This document shows positions 29,751 through 41,096 of a stretch of 64,000 nt of DNA, in pieces. A program made the position numbers and the translations under genes. A model generated the notes under the pieces. The model was not told the DNA's origin, did no database searches, and was given only the letters and a program-made list of their open reading frames with translations. This stretch comes from Cololabis saira (taxonomy: Eukaryota > Chordata > Actinopteri > Beloniformes > Belonidae). Within the stretch, counting starts at the first letter, position 1; the number at the start of each line of letters is the position of its first letter. The stretch spans positions 5,323,625-5,387,624 of the forward strand of contig NC_084599.1 of the NCBI RefSeq assembly GCF_033807715.1. The letters are read 5' to 3'.

Positions 29751-29768
29751 TGGTGTCAGAAGTGGGAT
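29751..29768 (+). promoter_or_regulatory. Probable tRNA primer binding site
   Basis: TGGTGTCAGAAGTGGGAT starts two bases after the LTR, the usual place for a primer binding site beginning TGG. The matching tRNA was not identified. Confidence 0.65.
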
Positions 29769-29992
29769 CTCCAAAACTTTCCATCCGTGAGTACACCGCC
29801 ATTGGAGGTAGGAAAAACAATCCGAGCTAATTAACCAACCGGCTGGATGCCGACGCGAATGTTACAACGCTCGCTCCCGGCGCTCTGACTGTAAACTTGC
29901 GCTGATCAAAGCGCACCGCCGGCGCGCGTCCCCATTCATAACTCCGGTTACCTGAGGAGGAAAATAACAACCTCCTGCCCCCTAGAGGAAGG

Positions 29993-30365
29993 AAGAAAGA
30001 GAAAAGGAAAGAAAGAAAGAAAGAGAAAAAGAAAGAAAGGAAAGAAGAAAGAAAAGAAAGAGAAAAGGAAATAAAGAAAGAGAAAAAGAAAGAAAGGAAA
30101 AAAGAAAAGAAAGAGAAAAAGGAAGAGAAACAGAAAGAAAGAAATAGAAAAAGAAAGAAAGAAAGAGAAAAGGAAAGAAAGAAAGAGAAAAGGAAAGAAA
30201 GAAAGAGAAAAGGAAAGAAAAGAAAGAGAAAAGGAAAGAAAGGAAGAGAAAAAGAAAGAAAGAAAGAGAAAAGGAAATAAAGAAAGAGAAAAAGAAAGAA
30301 AGGAAGAGAAAAAGAAAGAGAAAAGGAAAGAAAGAAAAAGAAAGAAAGAGAAAAAGAAAGAAATA
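29993..30365 (+). repeat. (GAAA)-type polypurine array in the retrotransposon leader
   Basis: About 370 bp of gaaagaaagagaaaaggaaa-like units with almost no pyrimidines on the + strand, between the primer site and Gag. Minus-strand Phe/Ser-rich frames over it are artefacts. Confidence 0.93.
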
Positions 30366-30468
30366 AAGGACATTGCTGAAACTCCAGTTAAAACAAAAGC
30401 AGAACGGAGTGGAACAGACCACAGAGTTGAAATAAATAATAATTACATAAACTAAGAAAAACATTAAA

Positions 30469-33400
30469 ATGACTGAAGAACAGCAAGGTGCTACAGCAGG
30501 CTCTCCCGAACCTGATAAAGCACCCAAATGGTTGCAAGCTTTGCTGGATAACCAAAATCAACAGACAAAGCACCTGCAAATGATGCTGGCCCCTGTCCTA
30601 ACGCACATAAGTGGAGGAAATCCTGCTGGGCCGCAGGCCCCACCGGTTCTTGTTGCCTCCAGCAGGGATGAAGATGGAAGTTTACAACCTCCCACCGTAG
30701 ACAGACATGCACCTGAGCCTGATGCGATACCTTCAGTCTCTTGGGAGATGCCAGTAAGACCAAGACGTCCTATTAGTGGTCCCTTCGCTGCTGAGCTGGA
30801 TGTCATCCACCAGCGGACTCGCAACTCTGGTCCTAATAGGAGAGGAGGAAATCCTGAAACAGACAGGGGACGGAGAGAAGCTCGAGACCCTGAACGTGAA
30901 ACTCCACGCCTGTTGACCTACCATGATGAGCAGAGGTCGAACAGCTCAGGCCACAACAGTCAGCACGCCCTGCAGGAAGTGCACAGGCCTAAACTGGCCA
31001 CATTTGATGGAGGCGAGGACTGGGACTCTTTTATGTTGCCATTTGAACGCCAGGCCAGGAAGTATGGATGGAGCGCTGCTGAGAGAGTGGACAGGCTTCA
31101 TGAATGCTTAAGGGGAGCTGCCGTACGGTATGTTTGCTCACTGCCAGAGCGCACAAGAGAGGATTATGTTCTGTTAGTGGAGCAACTCACGCAGCGTTTT
31201 GGAAAAAGGGACCCCCCTACCACAGTTCGGAGGAAGTTGGGAGAACTTCGACAAGGTCGGGAGACCTCAGCTGAATTTGCAGAAGAAGTGCGACGCCTCG
31301 TCACATTTGCATATCCAGGAGTGGATCTTCAACTGCAAGATCAGTTAGCAACTGATGCCTTCCTTAAAGGTCTAAAAAATCAAAGAGTGGCCTACGAAGT
31401 TATGAACCGAGATCCATGCTCCCTTGCAGAAGCTCAGAAGAGTGTGGAGGCGCATGAACATAACTTCAAAGCTACTGTAGGACGTGACACTGAAATGAAG
31501 AACAGAGCAAGACGCATTTCTTGGGCTGATGATGGAGAAACCTGCGAGGACTTCACTGCAACTTCTCGTAGGGTGCAGACCCCTCAGTATGTAACTACTG
31601 ATCAGTTTGCTGCACTGACTGACCAAGTCAAGACCCTAGTTAATTCAGTAGGGAACCTACAGCTCCAGATGGAACGGTTCCAGTCTACGTATTCAACCCA
31701 CCAGCAAACTAGAACAACAGCACAATCTCCACAGCCTCTAGAGAGGAAAAAGGAGCATAATCAGGTGCAACCGAGCCGAATGCGCTCTCAAAGTCCAAGT
31801 CCAAATCGTGGAGCCACTGGTTCGTGTTTTAAATGCGGGACACCTGGACACTTCAAGAGGGACTGCAGCAGGTCGCAGAGCCCAACACACTATGGTGGCA
31901 GAGACTCAGACCAACGATCGCCGCCTGAAAGGGGAAGGAATCCAGACCGCCAACCACTTCAAATTGGTTGCACCAAAAACAAGGGTGAGAGTCTGCAGAT
32001 TCCTGTGATGGTCAACGGCATTCAAACACAGGCAGTGGTGGACACTGGAGCTCAGACCACAGTAATTTCCGAGGAACTGTATCAGAGTTTCTCTGATAGT
32101 GATCTAACAGGCCTGTCAAAGACCTACCTTCTAAATGCAGGGGTGGGGGATGGCATGGAGGCAAAACGGGGACTAAGTGTCACCTTTAAAATTGGATCCA
32201 AAATAATCAATTGGGATGTACATGTAGCCCCCATACGCGACTCTGTCCTCCTTGGATTAGATCTGATGAAGTCGCATGATGTTGTCATCCACACCCGTGG
32301 AAAAGTTTTCATCGGAAGTGAACTTGTGCCCTCCAAAGTCACAACCGGGGATGGATCCGACTATTATGCGGCCAGAGTGACCCTAGGAGAAAATACCACC
32401 ATACCAGCCACATCTGAATGTGTGGTCTGGGGTGAGGTGGAAGACCCAAGGCCAGGTGTTCCAGCTGTACTAGAACCCTTGAACATTACAGGAGCTGTAG
32501 CCTCCGGAAGTGTTGCTACCACCATGGAGAAGCGGGTGCCCGTCAGATTATGCAACTTCTCAACCAGCAAAGCATCCCTGCCTAAAGGAGCCTGCCTGGG
32601 TCTCTTGGTTGAGGCGTACCCGGAGGAGCTATCATCTTCACCTGAGCAAAATACAGTGTCCAGTGAGGAGAACAAATCAAAGATGGTACCGTCACTGGTA
32701 GCAGGAACGGTAGCAGAAATGTCAGCTCTCCCGGAACATCTGCAGGGCTTGGTTGGTTCTACTAGTGAGATACTCAGTGAGGAGCAGCGACAACGTTTTA
32801 TCCAGCTGCTGTTAACTTACCAATCTCTCTTTGCCAAAAACGACTCCGACCTAGGCTTCCTATCCGACGTCACACACAAAATTCATACAGGATCGGCTAA
32901 GCCTGTGCGGCAGCCAGTAAGAAGGACGCCTCTTGGATTTCAAAGTGAAGAGGAGACACATCTTCAAGCCATGCTTCAAGCAGGGGTTATTACACCATCA
33001 TCCTCGGAGTGGGCCGCCCCAGTCGTCTTAATCCGAAAGAAGGATGGAGGAGTGCGGTGGTGTGTAGACTACCGCTGCCTAAACAATCTGACAGTCAAGG
33101 ATGCATATCCTCTGCCCAAAATTGAAGAGTGTCTCGATGTTCTGGGAGGGGCTACTATGTTCTCAACTCTTGACCTTCAGTCGGGCTATTGGCAGATAGC
33201 GATGGATGACAAAGACCGCGAGAAGACGGCCTTCATAACCAAGTGGGGCCTCTATGAGTACACACGCATGCCATTCGGGCTCTGCAATGCCCCAAGCACA
33301 TTCCAAAGGGCAATGGAGCTTGTCCTCAGGGGGCTTCAGTGGGAAACATTGCTGATCTATCTGGACGATGTCATTGTCCTTGGCAGAGGAGTGGATGAAA

Positions 33401-36003
33401 GCCTAGATCGACTGGCGCAGGTCTTCCAGCGTCTCCACAGCTATGGGTTGAAGCTCAAGCCATCTAAATGTCACCTACTTCAAGAAGAAGTCCTCTTCCT
33501 CGGCCATGTTGTGAGTGGTGACGGGATTCGTCCAAACCCCGCCCTAGTCAAGGATGTGCTTCTCTGGGAGCCCCCCACCAACCTAAAGGATCTGCAAGCT
33601 TTCCTTGGTCTCTGTAACTACTACCGCAAGTTCGTCCCGTCCTTCGCCAAGCTGGCAAGCCCCCTCCACAATCTACTAAAGAAGGGGACCACATTCCTGT
33701 GGACAGATGAACACCAGAATGCTTTCACACAGCTCAAGGAAAAACTCACAACTACACCAGTTCTGGGGTACCCCAATGTTGAGGGCAAGTACATACTTGA
33801 CACTGATGCCTCCGACCATAGTATTGGAGCTGTTCTGTCCCAAGTCCAGTGGGGAGAAGAGCGTGTTCTAACATACGCTAGTAACCAACTCACGCCAACC
33901 CAGCAGAGGTACTGTGTTACTAGACGTGAATTACTTGCTGTAGTCCGCTACACCCGCCAATTTCGTCACTACCTATTGGGCAGAAAGTTCGTGTTGCGGA
34001 CAGATCATGGCAGTCTCACCTGGCTGTTTCGGTTCAAATCCCCCGAAGGTCAGTTAGCTCGCTGGCTCCAAGAGTTGAGCCAATATGATTTCAACATTGA
34101 GCACCGAGCAGGCCGACAACACTTGAATGCTGATGCCATGTCCAGGCAAAGCAACGAGCAGTCACACCCATGTGACTGTTACCAAGCCGGAGAGAACTTG
34201 TCTGATCTGCCATGTCGAGGATGTAAGCGCTGCCAAAGACTTCATGAGCAGTGGTCAAAGTTCGAAGAAGATGTTGATGATGTTTTGCCACTGGCTGTGA
34301 GATGCATCCAATCCGGTACCGAGGCCAGTGATGATCAACTTCAGTTGAAGGAAGCGGGGCAGTTCCATGCACGCCAGCCAGGGACCCCAGTAGTTAATTG
34401 GTTGCAGTCTGTCAGCCCCGAGGAGCTGGTCAATCTCCAAAAAGCTGATCCTGTTCTCTCCATCCTTTATGCATGGAAAGAGGCGGGGACCATCCCTTCT
34501 AAAGATCAGGTGACGCTTGAGAGTCCTGCGGTGAGGAAGTTCTGGCTCTGCTGGCCTCAGGTGATACTGCGGCAAAGAGTTCTTTACTATTCATGGGAAC
34601 GAGTGGGAGCGCAACACCCAACCTTGCTGCTACTCGTTCCGGTTTCCATGCAAAGAGAAGTCCTACAAGCTTGCCACAACCCTCCTCACTCTGGGCATCT
34701 TGGAGAAGCAAAAACCCTGGAGCGCCTACGCCAGAGCTACCACTGGTATGGAATGGCACAGGATGTTCATCTCCTCCTAAAGAAATGCCAGCATTGCAAT
34801 GCTTGCAAAGCTACCGGACCCTTAAAGAGAGCCAGGCTACAAAATTACCAAGCTGGAGCACCTCTGGACCGTCTACATTTGGACATCCTTGGCCCCTTTC
34901 CTGTATCCAGCTCAGGAAACAAGTACATTCTCGTCATAATCGACCAGTTCACGAGATGGGTTGAAGCATTTCCTGTTCCAGACCAAGGAGCCGAAACAAC
35001 AGCGAAGAAGCTTGTGTACAACTTTATTGCTCGGTTTGGAGCACCGCTCGAGTTGCACACTGACCAGGGCCGCAATTTCGAGAGTTCCCTTTTCCAAAGT
35101 GTATGCAAGCTCCTACATATCACCAAGACCAGGACCACCCCTTACCACCCTGCATCTAATGGACAGGTGGAGCGGTTCAATAGAACCTTACTACAGATGA
35201 TTAGGTGCTACGTGAACCAAAACCAAAAGAACTGGGACGAGCATCTGCCACTACTCACCTCTGCCTACCGCAGTTCGCGTCATGCGATCACAGGGTTCAC
35301 ACCCAATAGGCTCATGTTTGGCAGAGAGATTCATCAACCACATGATATCCAGTCCGGGGCTGCAGAACTCAAATCCAACCGAATGGAGGTAGCAGATTTC
35401 CTTTACGGCCTGGGTAAAGGACTCGAAGAGGCACAAAACACAGCAAGAGAGCATCTCCGTACAGCACAAGAACGACAAAAGAAGATGTACGACGTTCGGG
35501 CACGGGAACATTGTTACGCTGTGGGAGATTTGGTGTATGTAAAGGATGACACCAAAAAGAAGGGACTAAGCCCCAAGCTTCAAGCTCCGTGGAAGGGACC
35601 CCTGATTGTCTCAGGATGTCGAGGTCCTGTCCTCTATGAGATTCAGGGGTTGAAACGCAGCAAGATTATGCATCATGATCGGCTTAAACCGTTCGATGGA
35701 GAGGTGGTTCCTGCCTGGGTTAAGCGTAGAAGAAACCAAGTCCTGCAACGCTACCAAGACCCAGCCTTACAGCTGGAAGAGGATGTGACATTGGTGCCAG
35801 AGCTGCCATTACCAGGAGAAGAGGACCAAGTTCCAGCTGAGGAAGGGGTTTCTCCAGAGCCATGCGACCCAGAGGAAACACCTCGACCCACCACTCCGGG
35901 GGGTCGACAGGACAACAGAGGAGCAGTCAAGGTCATTCCAGAAAAGACTGTTAAAACCTCCAGTGGGCGCATTGTTATTAAGCCAGATAGATTCAGGATG
36001 TAG
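30469..36003 (+). CDS. Gag-Pol polyprotein of Ty3/Gypsy retrotransposon
   Basis: 1844 codons in one frame with no stop or frameshift. By residue: Gag with coiled-coil-like and basic parts to about 450; zinc knuckle C-x2-C-x4-H-x4-C near 453-466; aspartic protease DTGA near 525; reverse transcriptase with YLDD near 964-967; RNase H first Asp near 1111 (DTDAS); integrase zinc finger His 1407/1411 and Cys 1440/1443; integrase D-D-35-E at about 1472, 1532 and 1568; GPY/F-like region near 1700; acidic/Pro tail. Every catalytic motif I looked for is present. ATG at 30469 is chosen as the first in frame after the leader; it precedes the Gag region. The single-frame layout means Gag and Pol are not separated by a ribosomal frameshift here. 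Confidence 0.95.
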   Translation: MTEEQQGATAGSPEPDKAPKWLQALLDNQNQQTKHLQMMLAPVLTHISGGNPAGPQAPPVLVASSRDEDGSLQPPTVDRHAPEPDAIPSVSWEMPVRPRRPISGPFAAELDVIHQRTRNSGPNRRGGNPETDRGRREARDPERETPRLLTYHDEQRSNSSGHNSQHALQEVHRPKLATFDGGEDWDSFMLPFERQARKYGWSAAERVDRLHECLRGAAVRYVCSLPERTREDYVLLVEQLTQRFGKRDPPTTVRRKLGELRQGRETSAEFAEEVRRLVTFAYPGVDLQLQDQLATDAFLKGLKNQRVAYEVMNRDPCSLAEAQKSVEAHEHNFKATVGRDTEMKNRARRISWADDGETCEDFTATSRRVQTPQYVTTDQFAALTDQVKTLVNSVGNLQLQMERFQSTYSTHQQTRTTAQSPQPLERKKEHNQVQPSRMRSQSPSPNRGATGSCFKCGTPGHFKRDCSRSQSPTHYGGRDSDQRSPPERGRNPDRQPLQIGCTKNKGESLQIPVMVNGIQTQAVVDTGAQTTVISEELYQSFSDSDLTGLSKTYLLNAGVGDGMEAKRGLSVTFKIGSKIINWDVHVAPIRDSVLLGLDLMKSHDVVIHTRGKVFIGSELVPSKVTTGDGSDYYAARVTLGENTTIPATSECVVWGEVEDPRPGVPAVLEPLNITGAVASGSVATTMEKRVPVRLCNFSTSKASLPKGACLGLLVEAYPEELSSSPEQNTVSSEENKSKMVPSLVAGTVAEMSALPEHLQGLVGSTSEILSEEQRQRFIQLLLTYQSLFAKNDSDLGFLSDVTHKIHTGSAKPVRQPVRRTPLGFQSEEETHLQAMLQAGVITPSSSEWAAPVVLIRKKDGGVRWCVDYRCLNNLTVKDAYPLPKIEECLDVLGGATMFSTLDLQSGYWQIAMDDKDREKTAFITKWGLYEYTRMPFGLCNAPSTFQRAMELVLRGLQWETLLIYLDDVIVLGRGVDESLDRLAQVFQRLHSYGLKLKPSKCHLLQEEVLFLGHVVSGDGIRPNPALVKDVLLWEPPTNLKDLQAFLGLCNYYRKFVPSFAKLASPLHNLLKKGTTFLWTDEHQNAFTQLKEKLTTTPVLGYPNVEGKYILDTDASDHSIGAVLSQVQWGEERVLTYASNQLTPTQQRYCVTRRELLAVVRYTRQFRHYLLGRKFVLRTDHGSLTWLFRFKSPEGQLARWLQELSQYDFNIEHRAGRQHLNADAMSRQSNEQSHPCDCYQAGENLSDLPCRGCKRCQRLHEQWSKFEEDVDDVLPLAVRCIQSGTEASDDQLQLKEAGQFHARQPGTPVVNWLQSVSPEELVNLQKADPVLSILYAWKEAGTIPSKDQVTLESPAVRKFWLCWPQVILRQRVLYYSWERVGAQHPTLLLLVPVSMQREVLQACHNPPHSGHLGEAKTLERLRQSYHWYGMAQDVHLLLKKCQHCNACKATGPLKRARLQNYQAGAPLDRLHLDILGPFPVSSSGNKYILVIIDQFTRWVEAFPVPDQGAETTAKKLVYNFIARFGAPLELHTDQGRNFESSLFQSVCKLLHITKTRTTPYHPASNGQVERFNRTLLQMIRCYVNQNQKNWDEHLPLLTSAYRSSRHAITGFTPNRLMFGREIHQPHDIQSGAAELKSNRMEVADFLYGLGKGLEEAQNTAREHLRTAQERQKKMYDVRAREHCYAVGDLVYVKDDTKKKGLSPKLQAPWKGPLIVSGCRGPVLYEIQGLKRSKIMHHDRLKPFDGEVVPAWVKRRRNQVLQRYQDPALQLEEDVTLVPELPLPGEEDQVPAEEGVSPEPCDPEETPRPTTPGGRQDNRGAVKVIPEKTVKTSSGRIVIKPDRFRM

Positions 36004-36159
36004 TTAGGCTCTAGATGGAGGGAAACTGTTTAGTTAAACTCTAAATTTGTTTATTCATTTCGTTTTAAGCTAGAGTTACTGTATGTTAAAGTGTTTTTCG
36101 ACTTAAGTGAAGTTAGTCCCTAGATATGGTTAGTTGTATACTGAAGGGACTCAGTACTC

Positions 36160-36173
36160 CTGGAGGGGGGTAG
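36160..36173 (+). promoter_or_regulatory. Polypurine tract before the 3' LTR
   Basis: ctggaggggggtag lies immediately before the 3' LTR TG, the standard plus-strand primer position. Confidence 0.8.
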
Positions 36174-36689
<516 letters not shown>

Positions 36690-36779
36690 CCTGAGTGTGG
36701 TTCTGCTGACGTCATCAATCAGCCCGGGAGATGATCCAACAGCTGCTGATAATGAGATGGATTAGAAAAACACATGGAT

Positions 36780-37412
36780 CTTGTCAAGAAAATGTATGAT
36801 TACAAACAAAGTGAGAGGTTACGTTATACATGCTATCCAGTCAAGACCAATCTTATTAAATATAAGATAAACATTGTTTGACACACTGTTATTTTTGTGG
36901 TAATGTGGATGAAACAATATCTCACTTATTGTGGAATTGCACATATACTCATGTTCTCTGGATTTACCTTAATGAAATAAAATAAATAAATAAAATACAT
37001 TCTAAAGTTGATTCTTCCTTTAAGTTGAGCATTCAGCATGTACTATTTGGTGTATCAAAAAATGATATGACAAGCCCAGACAAAGTATATTTAATCAACC
37101 TTCTCTTAATTATTGCTAAATATCATATTCACTGTACTATATTTGCTAGCCAACGTCCAAATATAATTGTTCTCAAAGCTATATTAATATCATATTCAGA
37201 CAGTCTTAAACACAGCATAAACCCCAAAGTGGTTAAAACGAGAAGCCTATGTGAAAAATATATTTCCTGATCTTTTGTTTTTATTTATTTTTCCTCCTTA
37301 AATCTTAAGCCTTCTATTTTATTTTGATATATAATTTACTGCCCTTAACTTGTAACTGCATTTTAACCTGAAGTTTTGTACCTTTTCTGTATATAAAAAC
37401 AAAAAAAAAAAA
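36780..37412 (+). mobile_element. 5'-truncated L1-like LINE, 3' end
   Basis: Frames with one or more breaks read ISHLLWNCTYTHVLW and then SIQHVLFGVSKNDMTSPDKV (37025-37270), resembling the C-terminal region of fish L1-type ORF2. An A-rich tail occurs near 37398-37418. Confidence 0.65.
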
Positions 37413-37654
37413 AAAAAACCCAGCTGCTGATGAGGGCAGCTCAAATAAAGGACAACGTTCCTGGAAAAGGTTTGTGTCTTGATGGCAGATTGTTTCCACT
37501 GAAAAACATTTCCATCCCTCTTTTAATCCATGTTTTCTGTAAAAAACAACTAATCTGCTGGTGAGTGGCTCCAATCTAAAACTAACATCAAATGTCTTTA
37601 TGGACACTTTCCCACCATCCCATCATTTATTTGACAAAAAAGAAGCTTAAAAGT

Positions 37655-38035
37655 AAAAAGTATAGGCAAGGCAAGTTTATGTGTATAGCACATTTCAACA
37701 CAAGGTAATTCAAAGTGCTTTACATCAACATTAAAATCGGCAAGACACAATTAAACAGTAAATAACAAATAAAATGATAAGAAAAGAGGTAAAATAATAA
37801 AAAGTACAAGTTGTTAAAAGTAAGGGCAGTAGAGTACAGCAGGTACATCTCATTCTTACAATGGCAAGAATAACGTTTCTATACGGTCAAAACGTACAAA
37901 GACCGGGTCAAATACAGGATTACAAAAGTAATCTGTAACAATTCATACGGTGAATTAAACCAATTTAACAATTTTATGCCACAATACCTGTTTCCAGCTC
38001 TTATTTCACACAACTGACGAGAATTATGTTTCTGT
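37655..38035 (-). mobile_element. LINE 3'-end fragment
   Basis: aaggcaagtttatgtgtata ... aattcaaagtgctttacatc is the antisense of a LINE 3' UTR type common in fish; related wording (caaactttatttgtatagcg) occurs near 26565. No coding part retained. Confidence 0.55.
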
Positions 38036-38055
38036 ACGGTCAAAACCTACAAAGA

Positions 38056-38270
38056 AGTATAGGTGAGTAGAAGTACAGGTGAGTAGAAGTACAGGTGAGT
38101 AGATGTATAGGTGAGTAGAAGTACAGGTGAGTAGAAGTACAGGTGAGTAGATGTATAGGTGAGTAGAAGTACAGGTGAGTAGAAGTACAGGTGAGTAGAT
38201 GTATAGGTGAGTAGAAGTATATGGTAGTAGAAGTATAGGGGAGTAGAAGTATATGGTAGTAGAAGTATAT
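38056..38270 (+). repeat. 13-14-bp minisatellite with CAGGTGAGTAG units
   Basis: Units agaagtacaggtgagt and agatgtataggtgagt repeated about 14 times. Many contain CAGGTGAGT. Confidence 0.92.
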
Positions 38271-38726
38271 GGGAGTTATTGTCCTGTGGGTATTCCAGTT
38301 TTTGTATTTTGTGTCTCTGTTGTTCCTAGACGACACAGGGATAAAAGATAGTATATCATTTAGGCGAAAAGGGTGTAAAAATGTGTGTTGTTTCTAGTTT
38401 AAAGAGCTGCAGTGACCTCTATGTTGGTCAGAAAGATTCACATCTTAGCTTGAATGAATGCTTTAAATGTCCCCTTTAAAATGATACCAAAGACAATATA
38501 GTGAAACATTGACAGATATCCTGTACATGAGTCTAAACCAGGATATGCAGCATCTAAAATGTAATTTTTTGAAGGGGGTGGTAACTTCATGAGCTGATAA
38601 CTATGAAATAGCTGCCACTCAGGAAGGTTATTATACCAGAATATCATCTATAGACATGGATCTTTTCAAAAATCATAAGTAAGTTTGGTCACCTTGAGTG
38701 GTGCTGACCAGTGAAATGTTGGGCTC

Positions 38727-39303
38727 TGGGCCCTTTTCCACTAGTACCGCCTCAGCTCGCTTCTACCCGACACGCCCCCGTCTTGCGCCTTTGCACCAGG
38801 AGCTGAGACGGGCAGAGCCGCTTCAAGCCGATAGTATTTCTGTAACCATTCTGGCGAGGTTCTATCCGGGCTGAGCCGGGACTATTTCTGACGTCACCAC
38901 CCTCCGCGCCACTGATTGGTCGGGGGGGCGGGGCATCAGACGTTTGAATCAGGAAGCGGGAGTCAGTGCGAGAGCGAATCGCGGCTCGCAGTGATTTTAT
39001 TATAAAGCGCAAACGTCTGTTTGGTGATCCAACTCTGAGGTGCAGATGTTCATAAACCTGGTGGCTGAGGAGAGAATTAAAAAAGGATGTAGACGGGCTG
39101 TTTTACTCTCAGCCGCTCCCGGCTCCAGCTGATTTCTGATCAGCGCCGACATGAACAAAGCGGTTGCGCAATCGAGTACGTCACAGCAGCTTCACCCCAA
39201 CCTGCACACTTCTCCCCTGGCTGTGGAAAAACACACAGGGACAAAACGGGTAGAGGCGGGTAGAGCCGAGTCGGGTTGAGTAATGACTAGTCCAAAAGGG
39301 CCA
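38727..39303. mobile_element. Harbinger-type MITE family A-related (copy 2)
   Basis: tgggcccttttccactagta ... tgactagtccaaaagggcca ends match family A in sequence type. The interior contains the tcagcgccgacatgaacaaagc stretch; coding not supported. Diverged from the other copies. Confidence 0.65.
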
Positions 39304-40310
39304 TAAGTACTGAAGGCTGCGCGGCAGCAGCAGCCCCACATGATGATGCACCTCCACCGTACTTCCCTGCTGGGTCAGGGTTTCAGTGTTGGTAAACATA
39401 GAGAGTATTCCTGTTCCCGGCAGAGATGTTTCCAGTTCCAGAGATGTCTTCAGCTGTCTCTGGTGGGTTCCTCTCTTCTCTGGACCTGGTCCAGCTGTGG
39501 ACTGATGGATGTAAACACTCTCTTCCCAGTCTTCTGCAGGGCTGGGGTTAGGCAAAGTTCTGCTTCAGGAGGAGGGATTCCCGTCAGCAGATGCTTGTCA
39601 AGCTTCACATGTTTGACTGGTTGTCATCAATCAAAGCATCTCTAAACTCTGAATTCCTCTCACGAACTGTCCTCCAGGTGTAAAAACCACTCCCCTTCTC
39701 ATTCAAGTAATCCGTCACTTACTTTACTCTAAGTTTAACGTGTGTTCAATAAAGACATGAGGAATAATAGTAGCGATTGTGTTTTCGGATCAAGATCAAA
39801 TCGCATTTTATAGCAATTGAATGTAAAAACACAGTAATTACTGTCCTCTTTTGCTCTATTCTTTACACTTTAGACACATTATTGGAACAAAGCTTTGTTA
39901 AAGTCCAGAGAGGTAAAACAGACACAAGTGAATACAAGAATGTGACAGAGTAATGTGTTCAAAAGTAGTAAAACCTGTCTTTGGTTAATAAAAAAGATCC
40001 AAACTTCAGAGGAAAGCGGGCCAGTTTTCTGCAGAAGTATTCAAACGTCTCATCTTTCCCTGCAGGCATTAGTGAGCGGCTTCAGCTCATGCTTCAGCTC
40101 GCTGGCCGGTGATGGACGACGTCAGAGCGGCCCCGTGGGAGCGCACGTGCACGGCCTGGAACGGCGTGTGTTTCTAATGTTTATGTCCGTTAGGTTTCTG
40201 GGCGGCTGCCAGAGGCCGCAGCCGAGGAGGTTCAGGAATGCTCTCACACAGAACCGAGGGGCTTTTCACTGACAACATTACAAATAACACCCATCTTTAC
40301 AAGCTGCTCT
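39304..40310. other. Intergenic, no gene recognised
   Basis: Open frames of about 100-125 codons occur on both strands but none shows a family motif or splice support. Confidence 0.5.
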
Positions 40311-40315
40311 GAGAC

Positions 40316-40408
40316 CAGCAGGAAAACCAGCAGGAAAACCAGCAGGAAAACCAGCAGGAAAACCTGCAGGAAAACCAGCAGGAAAACCTGCAGGAAAACC
40401 TGCAGGAT
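40316..40408 (+). repeat. 15-bp minisatellite (ccagcaggaaaa)
   Basis: Six to seven units of accagcaggaaaacc, followed at 40448-40510 by a short ccaggtccaggacc array. Confidence 0.88.
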
Positions 40409-40554
40409 TCACTGCTGCTCCACAAGCAGATCTGTGGACACGTTAGAGGTGGTCAGGACCCAGACCAGGTCCAGGACCAGGTCCAGGACCAGGACCAGTT
40501 CCAGGTCCCAGATCCGGGTAAAACTGCACCCCGCTTGGGATGCTTTGTTTAGAG

Positions 40555-41039
40555 CAGCGGTCGGCAACCCAAAATGCTGAAAGAGCCATATTGGACGAAA
40601 AACACAAAAAACAAATATGTCTTGTATAAGCCTTAGAATGAAGGCAACACATGCTGCATGTATCTATATTAGTAATAACTGGGGGAAGATTATTTTTTTT
40701 CATTATGCACTTCGAGAAAAAAGTCGAAATGTTGAGAAAAAAGTCGAAATGTCAAGATTAATGTTGAAGTACAATCTTGAGAAAAAAGTCGAAATCTCGA
40801 GAAAAAAGTCGAGAAAAAAGTGGAAATGTTGAGAAAAAAAGTCAAAATTTCGAGAAAAAAGTAGAAATGTCGAGATTAATAGGAAAGGAAAAAGGAAGAA
40901 AAGGAAAAAAAGGAAAAAAGAAGAAAAAAGAAAAAAGGGAAAAAAAAGGTCAAACACTTTTGATAAAGCTCCAGGAGCCACTATAGGGCGGCGCTAAAGA
41001 GCCGCATGCGGCTCTAGAGCCGCGGGTTGCCGACCCCTG
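40555..41039. mobile_element. hAT-type MITE (485 bp)
   Basis: Ends CAGCGGTCGGCAACCC and GGGTTGCCGACCCCTG, a known hAT-style terminus. Flanks (gtttagag / gtctagcc) are not a clean duplication. Inside, gagaaaaaagtcgaaatg units repeat. Confidence 0.72.
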
Positions 41040-41096
41040 GTCTAGCCGATCCACTAGGGTTTTTGCATCCAATTCAATATGAGAAAGACAATTTAA

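Noticed and set aside
29948..30527. Phe/Ser/Leu-rich minus-strand frames
   Set aside because: Antisense of the GAAA array in the retrotransposon leader.
30469..36003. Chromodomain or envelope gene in the Gypsy element
   Set aside because: The region after integrase is a GPY/F-like segment and an acidic Pro-rich tail; no chromodomain pattern, signal peptide or membrane segment was seen.
39181..40272. Frames of 100-125 codons near 39.2-40.3 kb as genes
   Set aside because: Present on both strands, no motif recognised, and part lies within a family A MITE.
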